A stretch of DNA of 40,538 nucleotides, from NCBI GenBank assembly GCA_012841535.1, contig DUUN01000618.1, positions 1 through 40,538 on the forward strand, in the 5' to 3' direction. The notes under the pieces are model-generated. The model had not been told where the DNA came from and ran no database searches. It saw only the letters and a list, made by a program, of their open reading frames with translations. Of the stretch, positions 26,204 through 33,829 are shown in pieces. Source of the DNA: Gallicola sp. (GTDB lineage Bacteria > Bacillota > Clostridia > Tissierellales > Peptoniphilaceae). A program made the translations under genes and the position numbers. The number at the start of each line of letters is the position of its first letter. Within the stretch, counting starts at the first letter, position 1.

Positions 26204-27643
26204 ATGAAAAAGAAAAAAGTATTAAGTTTAGTATTGGCAGTAACTATAGGTTTATCAACTTTAATTCCTAATGTCGCTTTAGCTAATACAAAAGATTTAA
26301 ATGTTACAAGAATATCAGGGAAAGACAAATATGAGACTTCTGTTGAGACTAGTAGAAAAACATTTGATAGTTCTAAATATGCAATAATAGCAAGTGGTGA
26401 AGTTTTTCCAGATGCATTAGTAGGAGGCACTCTTGCAAGTCAAGTTGAAGCACCAATATTTTTAACAAGTAAGAATTCTATTTCCAAAAATATTTTTACT
26501 GAAATGAAAAGAATAGGTGTTGAACATGTATTCATTCTTGGTGGAACAGGTACAATTTCTTCTATGGTAGAAAACAACATAAAAAAATTAGGTTATAATG
26601 TGGAGAGATTAGCTGGTAAAGACAGAGTAGAAACAGCTACAATTATTGGTGAAAAAAGACTTGCTCTTATGGGGGATCATAAACAAGGAATGCTACCAGC
26701 AGCTGTAAATGGAGTATATTTTGCAGATGCCTTATCAGCTGCTCCATTAGTTGGACAAATGTTTAGTGATAAGGATACTCCTTTAACGTATCTAGTCCCA
26801 TATATGACTTCTATGGTTAAACCAGGATTTTCAATGGTTTTTGGTGGAACAAGTTCAGTTCCAAAAGGAATTGAAGAATATAGATATGCTGGATCTGATA
26901 GATATGAAACAGCTGTAAAGGTTGCAGATGCATACCCTATTCATTTAAATAAAGAAATTGAAACAATTGTATTAGTTGATGGAACAGAGTTTCCAGATGC
27001 TTTGTCTTCAGCACCAGTAGCAAGTATAAACAATGGAGCAATTTTATTAACTCATCCTACTAATTTTACTAAAGTTACAAAAGACTATATAAATTATAAT
27101 GACAACATTAAAAATGTAATTATAGTTGGTGGAGAAAATTCAGTATCTAAAAATATTGAAAAGGAATTAAAAGGTGAAGTTACACCACCTATAGTAGAAG
27201 AAAATAATTTTGATAAATTAGATAAGGGCCTACAAGCATATCTTTATTTAAATATTGCAAATGATAGAAGATTAAACGAATATAAAGATCTTGGTTGGTT
27301 ATCTTTCTATTATGAATATGATGCCAATTATGTATATTGTCATTTAACAGGTAATGCAGGTTCAGGGCATCCAATTTATCGTTTTGAGATTAAGAACGAT
27401 AGAGTTACTTATTTAGATGCAGTTATATCTCGTGCAATGGAAGGCTATGAAACTGTTAAACCACAACCTAAAACAATGACAAAGAGCGAATTATATAATG
27501 AATATTTAAAATATAAATCAGAATACGATATAGCAGCAAAAAAAATAAAAGAGATTGACCACTCAAATCCAAATCTTATAGAAATCTTTAATGAATTTTA
27601 TGATAATCCTTTTGGATATAATCCATCTGGATATAACAGATAA
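26204..27643 (+). CDS. Cell-wall-binding repeat 2 (CWB2) surface protein with unknown C-terminal domain
   Basis: A 479-residue secreted protein. A signal peptide ends near NVALA (residue 27). Three CWB2 repeats follow, each opened by a R-x-G-x-D-R/K-Y/V-E-T pattern, at about 36, 135 and 227, with the FPDAL/FADAL motifs in each. Such triplets bind anionic wall polymer in clostridia. Residues about 332-479 form an extra domain (LGWLSFYYEYD, NAGSGHPIYRFEI, then a helical, Asn/Gly-rich tail) that I do not recognise. AAAGGAG precedes the ATG. Confidence 0.9.
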   Translation: MKKKKVLSLVLAVTIGLSTLIPNVALANTKDLNVTRISGKDKYETSVETSRKTFDSSKYAIIASGEVFPDALVGGTLASQVEAPIFLTSKNSISKNIFTEMKRIGVEHVFILGGTGTISSMVENNIKKLGYNVERLAGKDRVETATIIGEKRLALMGDHKQGMLPAAVNGVYFADALSAAPLVGQMFSDKDTPLTYLVPYMTSMVKPGFSMVFGGTSSVPKGIEEYRYAGSDRYETAVKVADAYPIHLNKEIETIVLVDGTEFPDALSSAPVASINNGAILLTHPTNFTKVTKDYINYNDNIKNVIIVGGENSVSKNIEKELKGEVTPPIVEENNFDKLDKGLQAYLYLNIANDRRLNEYKDLGWLSFYYEYDANYVYCHLTGNAGSGHPIYRFEIKNDRVTYLDAVISRAMEGYETVKPQPKTMTKSELYNEYLKYKSEYDIAAKKIKEIDHSNPNLIEIFNEFYDNPFGYNPSGYNR

Positions 27644-27699
27644 AAGATAAATAAAAAAAGCCCCTTATGTTGACAGGCATAATGGACTTTAGAGTATAA

Positions 27700-27758
27700 G
27701 GATATATAGATATACATTCCTACTCCCAAGTAGAATTATATCATATATCCCCTTTTTT
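27700..27758 (+). terminator. Very long hairpin with U-tract before the integrase remnant
   Basis: Arms pair in three blocks: GGATATAT (27700-27707) with ATATATCC (27743-27750), GATATA (27709-27714) with TATATC (27737-27742), and ATTCCTACT with AGTAGAAT, leaving single-base bulges and a CCCA loop. CCTTTTTT follows. It can terminate the CWB2 transcript, or attenuate the gene after it. A TTGACA (27670-27675) with TATAAG 19 nt later could be a promoter running into the hairpin. Confidence 0.75.
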
Positions 27759-27773
27759 ATGAAGGAGGATATT

Positions 27774-28084
27774 ATGGCCAAGAAAAGAAGTAAATCTAAT
27801 GGTAATGGAACTGTCTTTGTAGAATTAAGAAATAATAAGAAGTATTAAAGGCACAATTAATTATAGGAACCAATGAAGATGGCAGTCCTAAAAGAAAATC
27901 ATTTTGTGGTTATGATATAGATAATGTTGTTAAAAAAATGGAAGAATATAAATTTAAATTAAATTTAGGTTTAATATCATCCACCAGTGAAATAATCTTA
28001 GAACAGCAAAAAACCATTTTCGAAAATGGTTTAGGTAAACCTTTAGAACCAAGAAGGCTTTCAAGATTTTTTGTGGGAGTGTAA
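27774..28084 (+). pseudogene. Tyrosine-recombinase (integrase) pseudogene with internal deletion
   Basis: Starts with a good ribosome-binding site (GGAGG) and the N-terminal pattern of phage/ICE integrases: MAKKRSKSNGNGT, then GTVFVELRNNKK. A frameshift and TAA occur at 27846-27848; the next frame gives KAQLIIGTNEDGSPKRKSF and a helix with VVKKMEEYKFKLNLGLI, the arm-binding domain. After about residue 75 it jumps to ENGLGKPLEPRRLSRFF, which looks like the catalytic C-terminal region. The central few hundred residues are missing. Catalysis is impossible. Confidence 0.8.
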
Positions 28085-28108
28085 AATAAACTATTTGGTT
28101 AAATTCTA

Positions 28109-28155
28109 AAAATACAGTAATACTCGTTATATTTAAAAGAGTATTACTGTATTTT
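28109..28155. terminator. Bidirectional terminator between integrase remnant and small membrane gene
   Basis: A perfect 17-bp stem (28109-28125 with 28139-28155), 13-nt loop, A-rich before and T-rich after. On the minus strand it follows the 28162 gene by 6 bp; on the plus strand it closes the integrase remnant. Confidence 0.8.
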
Positions 28156-28161
28156 CTTCTA

Positions 28162-28392
28162 TTAATCTTTGTCTCCAAATACTAAATTAAGTAAAATTGT
28201 ACAACTTATCATGGATAAAAAGAATATTAATCTATGAATAATATAACTTAGAGTAATTTCTCCATTATAATATTCAATTATAAAAAAGATAATATCTAGA
28301 ATAATTATAATTAACGCTGTTAAAAAAATGTTTCTTTTAGCTTTTTTAGAAAGTATAAATTTCCTCATATCTGTTAAAAAATCTCCTAACAT
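28162..28392 (-). CDS. Small two-helix membrane protein, unknown
   Basis: A 76-residue protein: basic N-terminus (RKFILSKKAKRN), then two hydrophobic helices (IFLTALIIIILDIIFFII and IIHRLIFFLSMISCTILL). The start is uncertain: a TTG at 28401, ATGs at 28392 and 28368, none with ideal spacing to a Shine-Dalgarno. No family recognised. It may form a pair with the next small membrane gene upstream. Confidence 0.55.
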   Translation of the reverse strand: MLGDFLTDMRKFILSKKAKRNIFLTALIIIILDIIFFIIEYYNGEITLSYIIHRLIFFLSMISCTILLNLVFGDKD

Positions 28393-28434
28393 TTTATACA
28401 ATATAATTTTACTTTCTAATTGTAAATTTAGTGT

Positions 28435-28635
28435 TTAAAATGGGTAAAATTTATAGATTAATATTAATCCAACTCCTGTAATTAATAATCCAATAATTAT
28501 TAAAGGAAGGGTAAATCCTCCCCATGCTTTTTTGTTCGTTATAGCCCTAAATTTAAAATTTTTTCTTCCTAGAAATAAGAAAAACAAGCCGATTATTGTT
28601 ATTATGACAGATATTTGAAAACTATCTAATTTCAT
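28435..28635 (-). CDS. Small two-helix membrane protein, unknown
   Basis: 66 residues with two hydrophobic helices (SVIITIIGLFFLFLG and LPLIIIGLLITGVGLILIY) joined by a basic loop. AGGGGG sits about 7 nt before the ATG. An out-of-frame ATG four bases earlier leads only to a six-codon frame. No family recognised. Small membrane pairs like this can be immunity or toxin-like proteins, but the sequence gives no proof. Confidence 0.6.
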   Translation of the reverse strand: MKLDSFQISVIITIIGLFFLFLGRKNFKFRAITNKKAWGGFTLPLIIIGLLITGVGLILIYKFYPF

Positions 28636-28674
28636 CCATAATCCCCCTTAATTTTAGATATTCTATTAAAATAA

Positions 28675-28706
28675 AATTGACATATAATTATATTTATATG
28701 TCAATT
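28675..28706 (-). terminator. Terminator after the small coiled-coil gene
   Basis: Stem of 12 bp (28675-28686 with 28695-28706), 8-nt loop, followed on the minus strand by TTATTTT. It lies 46 bp past the stop of the 28752-28976 gene and before the small membrane gene. Confidence 0.65.
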
Positions 28707-28751
28707 TATCTGTATTTATAGTGATGTGGTTTTCTATTTATAAGCAGGAAA

Positions 28752-28976
28752 TTAAATTTTATTTAAATCTTCATCTATTACTTTATTAATTAACCTGTCT
28801 AGTTCTTCTGGTTTTAATCCCGTAAAGTCTTTAATATCCAATCCTCTTTTTCCTAGGTATATTTTTCCAAAGGTTATAAGTATGTCTTCTTCTAATTTTC
28901 TTTTATCAGCACGTAATTGTTCCAGTCTTTGTTTTAACTCTTCTTCTTGAATAACAATTTCTCTATATTCTGACAT
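28752..28976 (-). CDS. Small coiled-coil protein, unknown
   Basis: 74 residues. The first 40 form a charged helix with heptad-like leucines (EEELKQRLEQLRADKRKLEEDIL), followed by a short alpha-helical tail (LKPEELDRLINKVIDEDL). AAGGAGG stands 7 nt before the ATG. It has its own terminator. No family is recognised; its place in the accessory patch suggests a cargo gene, but this is only context. Confidence 0.65.
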   Translation of the reverse strand: MSEYREIVIQEEELKQRLEQLRADKRKLEEDILITFGKIYLGKRGLDIKDFTGLKPEELDRLINKVIDEDLNKI

Positions 28977-29068
28977 TTCAATACCTCCTTGAAATTAATA
29001 TATTAGCTAGTTTCCTAGTTATAATATACCCAAATGCACATTAAGATAATTATTCAAGGGTTATAAAT

Positions 29069-29553
29069 TTATTTCTTAACAATAGCAGAAAATATACTTA
29101 CAATTTCAATTTCATAATCCCAAACTAACTTTTTATTATCTAATTTTTTATCCTACAGTCTATTCTTTTTTGCTCTAGAAGAAACTCTTCATTTGGTACA
29201 TGTTCGATTACGGTATTTGAAATTGCCGCATCAACAGAACTATTTTTTAATGGTGTTTTTAAAATATCACTTCTGATAAACTCTATTGATTTTTTTGTAT
29301 TTTTATTTTTAGCAAAATCAATAAAATTTTCATCTCTATCTATACCAATAAATTTTCTATCCTTATTTAACCAGTTTTCTAATTTAAAAATAAGTGTACC
29401 TGGTCCACACCCCATATCTACTATTATTTTCGAATTTTTAATTCTAAGACTGTTTAAAATAATATCTTTTTTATCTTCTTGAAATCTAGAATCCCTAGAT
29501 CTTTCTAACATTAAAATACCTTGTATCTTTTCTGACCATATAGTACTAAGCAT
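29069..29553 (-). pseudogene. Truncated SAM-dependent methyltransferase
   Basis: The intact part (29140-29553, 137 residues) has motif I VDMGCGPGTL, the acidic post-I FIGIDRD, and a motif IV-like region VDAAISNTVIEHV. It breaks off after EQKRI, where class I methyltransferases continue with the PGG turn and beta-6/7. A C-terminal remnant in another frame (NKKLVWDYEIEIVSIFSAIV, ending 29069) lies just downstream, so an internal deletion with a shift is likely. GGGAG precedes the ATG, 12 bp after the MBL gene. Confidence 0.75.
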
Positions 29554-29565
29554 CTTTTCTCCCTA

Positions 29566-30423
29566 TTATTTCTCTGTACTTATAAGTATCTCTTCTCCAT
29601 CGCTTATTAAAATTATATCTCCTGATATATCTGTTCTATAAATTTCAATATTTTGTTTTTTCAGTCTATCTACTGCCTCTTTATGAGGATGTCCATAGAT
29701 ATTATCCCTACCAACAGATATTATTCCATATTCAGGGTTAACTTCTTTTAAAAATTCTTCTGATGAAGCTTTCCTACTTCCATGATGTCCTACGTGAAGA
29801 ATTTTAGCATCTATTTCTTCTCCTGTGTACATTAATGTAGATTCTTCTATTTTTTCTGCATCACCAGTAAATAACAGGGAATTTTTACCATGGTTAACCT
29901 TTATAGCTAAGGAATTATTATTAGTATCAAAATTATATGCTGTTGGTCCTACTATTTTAAAATTTGCTTCTCCAAATTCAAAGTTATCCCCAACTTTTGG
30001 AATTATTACATTAATATTTTTATTAGTATAGGAATTTACAAAACTTTCATATATTTTACTGTTTACTTCTTCTTCATTCCTAATAATATTTTTAACTTTA
30101 AATTTATTTATAACTCCTACTAGTCCACTGATATGATCACTATGAGGATGAGTTGCAATTACATAATCTATTTCTTCTATACCTAGTTTTTCTATATAGC
30201 TTACAACTTTAGACGAAGCGTGCCTTTCCCCACCATCAATAAGTATGGATTCTTCCTTTGATATTAGTAAAGTACTATCTCCTTGTCCTACATCTATAAA
30301 ATGTACTTCTAAATCTGAATTAATATTATCTGCAAGATTTTCTGTTACTGTTATACCACCAAAGGCTGTAATAATTAATGCTATTAATAATGATATAATC
30401 TTTTTCTTAGTTATTTTTTTCAT
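29566..30423 (-). CDS. ComEC/Rec2-like MBL-fold metallohydrolase, secreted or anchored
   Basis: A 285-residue metallo-beta-lactamase fold protein. A hydrophobic N-terminus (about 8-25) is a signal peptide or anchor. HFIDVGQGDSTLL, the metal motif THPHSDHISG (about 89-98), and LHVGHHGSRKASSEEF are typical of the detached C-terminal domain of ComEC and its stand-alone relatives. It acts outside the membrane, possibly on nucleic acid; substrate unproven. AAAGGTGA precedes the ATG. Its own promoter lies just past the folD terminator. Confidence 0.88.
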   Translation of the reverse strand: MKKITKKKIISLLIALIITAFGGITVTENLADNINSDLEVHFIDVGQGDSTLLISKEESILIDGGERHASSKVVSYIEKLGIEEIDYVIATHPHSDHISGLVGVINKFKVKNIIRNEEEVNSKIYESFVNSYTNKNINVIIPKVGDNFEFGEANFKIVGPTAYNFDTNNNSLAIKVNHGKNSLLFTGDAEKIEESTLMYTGEEIDAKILHVGHHGSRKASSEEFLKEVNPEYGIISVGRDNIYGHPHKEAVDRLKKQNIEIYRTDISGDIILISDGEEILISTEK

Positions 30424-30438
30424 ATTATCACCTTTTAG

Positions 30439-30447
30439 AGTATAGCA
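30439..30447 (-). promoter_or_regulatory. Extended -10 promoter of the MBL gene
   Basis: TGCTATACT (30447-30439, minus strand) is an extended -10 about 15 nt before the start codon, 18 nt after the folD terminator stem. TTGTCT further up is too close to be a standard -35. Confidence 0.45.
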
Positions 30448-30464
30448 TATTTCTTCTAGACAAA

Positions 30465-30490
30465 AAAATAAAGCCCCAAGGCTTTATTTT
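30465..30490 (-). terminator. Terminator of the gat-rdgB-folD operon
   Basis: Perfect 11-bp stem (30465-30475 with 30480-30490), 4-nt loop, seven-T tract on the minus strand. It overlaps the folD stop codon. Confidence 0.9.
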
Positions 30491-31335
30491 AAACTGTTTT
30501 CTTTTGCTGTAACTAACTGTTCCATTAATAATGTTGAGGTGATTTTACCAACACCACCTAGTCTTGGAGTGATTCCTTTTACAAAATCTTTTAAATCTTC
30601 AAAATCAGCATCACCAGATAATTTACCATTTTCATCTAGGGAAACTCCAACATCTATTACTATTGAATCTTCAGTTAAGGAATCTCTTTTTAAACTTTTT
30701 GCTCTACCAGTTGCTGTTACAACTACATCAGCTTCCTGTAATATTTTTTTAAGATCTTTTGTTTTTGAATGACAGATTATAGGAGTACCATTTTTCCCTA
30801 AAACCATCATAGCTAAAGGTTTTCCTAGTACCATTGACCTATTTATTATTGCTACTGTCTTACCAGTTAAGTCAATATTGTAATATTCTAATATTTTCAT
30901 TGAAGCAAACGGTGTTGCTGGTTGAAAACTAGTAAAATCCCCTTGGAATATTTTTGCTAAGTTTAATGGTGACATACAGTCTACGTCTTTTTTCCATGAT
31001 ATTGTTTCTTGAATTAATTCTTCATCAATATGTTTTGGTAAAGGTCTAAACAAAATAATTCCTGTTACAGAATCATCAACATTAAGTTTTTCCATTTCGC
31101 TTTTTAACTCTTCTGTTGAAATATTTTCGTTTAAAACAACCTGTTGGATATCTATTCCATATCCATCACCTTTTTTTAATAAACTTTTTTCATAAGAAAT
31201 ATCATTAGGATTTTCACCCACTCTTACGATTGCTAATTTTGGTCTAGCACCTTTATCTGCTAAAACTTTTACCCTAGAAATAATATCTTCTTCTAGTTCT
31301 TTTGCTAATTCATTCGAACTTAATATAGCTTCCAT
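30484..31335 (-). CDS. folD: Methylenetetrahydrofolate dehydrogenase / cyclohydrolase
   Basis: Bifunctional one-carbon enzyme that interconverts 5,10-methylene- and 10-formyl-tetrahydrofolate. The 283-residue protein shows the catalytic block with YEKSLLKKGDGYGI (key Lys), the PLPKHI motif, DVDCM, the NADP-binding INRSMVLGKPLAMM and the C-terminal TPRLGGVGKIT (GGVGP variant). AGGAGG is 6 nt before the ATG. It overlaps the phosphodiesterase gene by 16 bp and ends the operon. Confidence 0.96.
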   Translation of the reverse strand: MEAILSSNELAKELEEDIISRVKVLADKGARPKLAIVRVGENPNDISYEKSLLKKGDGYGIDIQQVVLNENISTEELKSEMEKLNVDDSVTGIILFRPLPKHIDEELIQETISWKKDVDCMSPLNLAKIFQGDFTSFQPATPFASMKILEYYNIDLTGKTVAIINRSMVLGKPLAMMVLGKNGTPIICHSKTKDLKKILQEADVVVTATGRAKSLKRDSLTEDSIVIDVGVSLDENGKLSGDADFEDLKDFVKGITPRLGGVGKITSTLLMEQLVTAKENSLK

Positions 31336-31811
31336 TTTGACCTCCTAAATTTTATTCTCTCTAATTCCATTGTATCTAAATCCAAAATAACAAAACTTTT
31401 ATCATCACCATATCTTGGATAACTTGGACTTCCTGGATTTATAACCCATACACCATCTACAACATCGTTAAAGTATACATGTGTGTGTCCGTATAATGCT
31501 ATTTTAGCATTGGCTTTTTTTGCTCTTTGGACAAGTTTATCTACACCTCTGTATACATTATATCTATGACCATGAGTTATAAAAAAATCTATACCATTAA
31601 GGTTTATAAAAAGATCTTCCAATTCATTAGTAGCTAAGTAATCATTGTTACCTTTTACCACATAGGAAATTTTATTTGTAATTTGACCAATATCTCTACC
31701 ATCATCAGAAAAATCTCCTAAATGAATAATTAAATCGATATTATGTTTTTTAATTTCTTCAATTACATTATTGAAACTCCCATGAGTATCACTAATTATA
31801 GCTACTTTCAT
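31320..31811 (-). CDS. YfcE/MJ0936-type metallophosphodiesterase
   Basis: A 163-residue phosphodiesterase with ISDTHGSFNN (6-15), HLGDFSDDG, VKGNNDYLA, THGHRYNV and YGHTHV, the full set for this small family. Its location downstream of rdgB is a common arrangement in Firmicutes. It shares 20 bp with rdgB and 16 bp with folD, so it is translated by coupling; its own Shine-Dalgarno is weak. Physiological substrate unknown. Confidence 0.9.
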   Translation of the reverse strand: MKVAIISDTHGSFNNVIEEIKKHNIDLIIHLGDFSDDGRDIGQITNKISYVVKGNNDYLATNELEDLFINLNGIDFFITHGHRYNVYRGVDKLVQRAKKANAKIALYGHTHVYFNDVVDGVWVINPGSPSYPRYGDDKSFVILDLDTMELERIKFRRSKWKLY

Positions 31812-32397
31812 TTAACACATCCACCAATAATATTTTTAATTTGTCCAAAGCTTTTGCCCTATGACTTAATTTGTTCTTTTCATCTAAACCTAGTAGCGCA
31901 AATGTTTTTGTATATCCTTTTGGAATGAAAATTTTATCATATCCAAATCCACCTTCACCCATTTCTTCAGGTGCTATACTTCCTTCACATATGCCCTCAA
32001 CAATATATTCTTTTCCCCTATTATCTATTAATACTAGTACTGTTTTAAAATATGCTGTTCTATCTTCAATATTTTCTAAAGCCTTTAGCATTTTTAGCCT
32101 ATTGTCTTCTTCTGAACAGTTTTCACCTGCATATCTTGCTGTATGAACTCCTGGTTCACCATTTAAGGCGTTAACAAAAAGTCCTGTATCATCAGCAAGA
32201 GTATATCCACCAATTTTTTGATGAATATACTCTGCTTTAATTTTAGCATTACCCTCTAATGTATCAGCATTTTCTTCTATATCCTTAATTGATATAATAT
32301 CAGATATACTTAAAACTTCAATATTTAGTTCTTTTAAAATATTTTTTATTTCTTTTACTTTTCCCTTATTATGAGTTGCTAATACTAATTTTTCCAT
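31792..32397 (-). CDS. rdgB: XTP/dITP diphosphatase (non-canonical purine NTP pyrophosphatase)
   Basis: Removes ITP, dITP and XTP from the nucleotide pool, protecting DNA. The 201-residue protein has the phosphate motif LATHNKGKVKEI at residues 5-16, LADDTGLFV with the catalytic Asp, YAGE and the C-terminal SHRAKAL. GCTAGGTGG precedes the ATG. It lies 7 bp after gatB and overlaps the phosphodiesterase gene. Confidence 0.95.
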   Translation of the reverse strand: MEKLVLATHNKGKVKEIKNILKELNIEVLSISDIISIKDIEENADTLEGNAKIKAEYIHQKIGGYTLADDTGLFVNALNGEPGVHTARYAGENCSEEDNRLKMLKALENIEDRTAYFKTVLVLIDNRGKEYIVEGICEGSIAPEEMGEGGFGYDKIFIPKGYTKTFALLGLDEKNKLSHRAKALDKLKILLVDVLNESSYN

Positions 32398-32404
32398 TTT
32401 CCAC

Positions 32405-33829
32405 CTAGCTAATTTTTTTCAAAATCATTTCATTGAATTTTTGAGGATTCCCCTTACCTTTTGATGCTTTCATACATTGTCCTACTAAAAATCCTAGGGC
32501 TCTGTCTTTACCATTTTTGTAATCATTAATAGACTCTGGATTATTTGCTAAAACTTCATCTACTATTTTTTCTAATACAGAATCATCATTAACTTGAATA
32601 AGTCCCTTTTCTTTTACATATTCTTCTGGGTCGAAATTTTCTTCAAATAATTTTCGTAAAACTTTTTTACCTGTATTGTTATTTATATCCTTGTTTTTAA
32701 TTAATTTTAAAAGTTTAGCAAAATTTTTACTTTCCATTTTTACTTCTTCAAATTCAATTTCCGCTTCTTTTACTCTACGTAAAACATCAGACAATAACCA
32801 GTTACTAACTAATTTAGGATCTTGCACTTCTTTTGCAACAATTTCAAAATAACTTGATAGATACTTATTTCTTGATAATATATCTGCATCATATTCTGAA
32901 ATATTGTATTCTTTAACAAATCTTTTCATAAGTTGAGAAGGAAGTTCTGGCAAATTGTTTTTTATTTCCCCAATTAAACTATCTTCTACAAAAGTTATAG
33001 GAATATCACCTTCTACTGAAAATCTATAATCACTACCTTCTTCTTTTCTTCTCATTACAACTGTTGAATTACTAGCATCATCCCATCTTCTAGTTTCTTT
33101 ATATCCAACATCTTTATTTTTCATCATTTCAAGGTGTCTTTTTTCTTCGAAAATTATTGCCTTATAAACTGCTTTAAAGGAATTTAAGTTCTTAATTTCT
33201 GTAATTTTTGTTTTAAAATCGCTATCTTCATCTAAAATATTTATATTAACATCACATCTTAGAGAGCCCTGCTCCATTTTAACATCGGATATTCCAATGA
33301 ATTTTAAAGTTTCCTTTAAATTTTCTAAAAATTCCCTAGCTTCATCTGCATTTGACATTTCAGGTTTGGAAACTATTTCAATTAAAGGAACTCCTGCCCT
33401 ATTATAATCTAGTAAGGTATTTCCCTCTTCATTGTGAATTGATTTTCCTGTATCTTCTTCCATATGAATTCTAATAAGTCCAATTTTTTTAATTCCTTCG
33501 TCTGTATGAACTTCTACATAACCATTTTCACATAAAGGCATGTCCTGTTGAGTAATTTGATATCCCTTTGTTAAATCCGGATAAAAATATTTTTTTCTAT
33601 CCATTTTAAAACTATTTCTAATATCACAATTAAAAGATAAGCCTGCCATTATAGCATATTCTAATGCCTTTTTATTCATAACAGGTAGGGCACCTGGATG
33701 TCCTAAACAAACTGGACAAACATTTGTATTAGGAGCAGAACCAAATTCGTTTTTACATCCACAGAACATTTTACTTTTAGTAGAAAGTTCCACATGAATT
33801 TCTAGGCCAATTAAAGTTTTATAATTCAT
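32405..33829 (-). CDS. gatB: Asp/Glu-tRNA amidotransferase, subunit B
   Basis: tRNA-binding and kinase subunit of GatCAB. The 474-residue protein opens with LIGLEIHVEL and the zinc-like Cys set CGCKNEF...CPVCLGHPG, contains KKYFYPDLTKGYQIT, and ends in a YqeY-like tail domain (from about 400). Start shares one base with the gatA stop (TAATG), with GGAG upstream. Its presence implies that Gln-tRNA and/or Asn-tRNA are made by transamidation. Confidence 0.96.
   Translation of the reverse strand: MNYKTLIGLEIHVELSTKSKMFCGCKNEFGSAPNTNVCPVCLGHPGALPVMNKKALEYAIMAGLSFNCDIRNSFKMDRKKYFYPDLTKGYQITQQDMPLCENGYVEVHTDEGIKKIGLIRIHMEEDTGKSIHNEEGNTLLDYNRAGVPLIEIVSKPEMSNADEAREFLENLKETLKFIGISDVKMEQGSLRCDVNINILDEDSDFKTKITEIKNLNSFKAVYKAIIFEEKRHLEMMKNKDVGYKETRRWDDASNSTVVMRRKEEGSDYRFSVEGDIPITFVEDSLIGEIKNNLPELPSQLMKRFVKEYNISEYDADILSRNKYLSSYFEIVAKEVQDPKLVSNWLLSDVLRRVKEAEIEFEEVKMESKNFAKLLKLIKNKDINNNTGKKVLRKLFEENFDPEEYVKEKGLIQVNDDSVLEKIVDEVLANNPESINDYKNGKDRALGFLVGQCMKASKGKGNPQKFNEMILKKIS

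Noticed and set aside
26185..26430. Minus-strand open frame over the start of the CWB2 gene
   Set aside because: No ribosome-binding site, and it lies opposite a clear signal peptide and first CWB2 repeat.
27189..27374. Minus-strand frame inside the CWB2 gene
   Set aside because: Shadow of a well-supported gene on the plus strand.
27954..28178. Minus-strand frame over the integrase remnant
   Set aside because: It crosses the 17-bp terminator stem and has no ribosome-binding site; the plus strand has recognisable integrase sequence.
28985..29035. CTAG-TTTC-CTAG inverted repeat as an operator before the coiled-coil gene
   Set aside because: Only four base pairs per arm in AT-rich sequence; too weak to support a site.
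23808..29565. CRISPR array or phage defence island
   Set aside because: No regularly spaced repeats and no recognisable effector or restriction genes in the patch.
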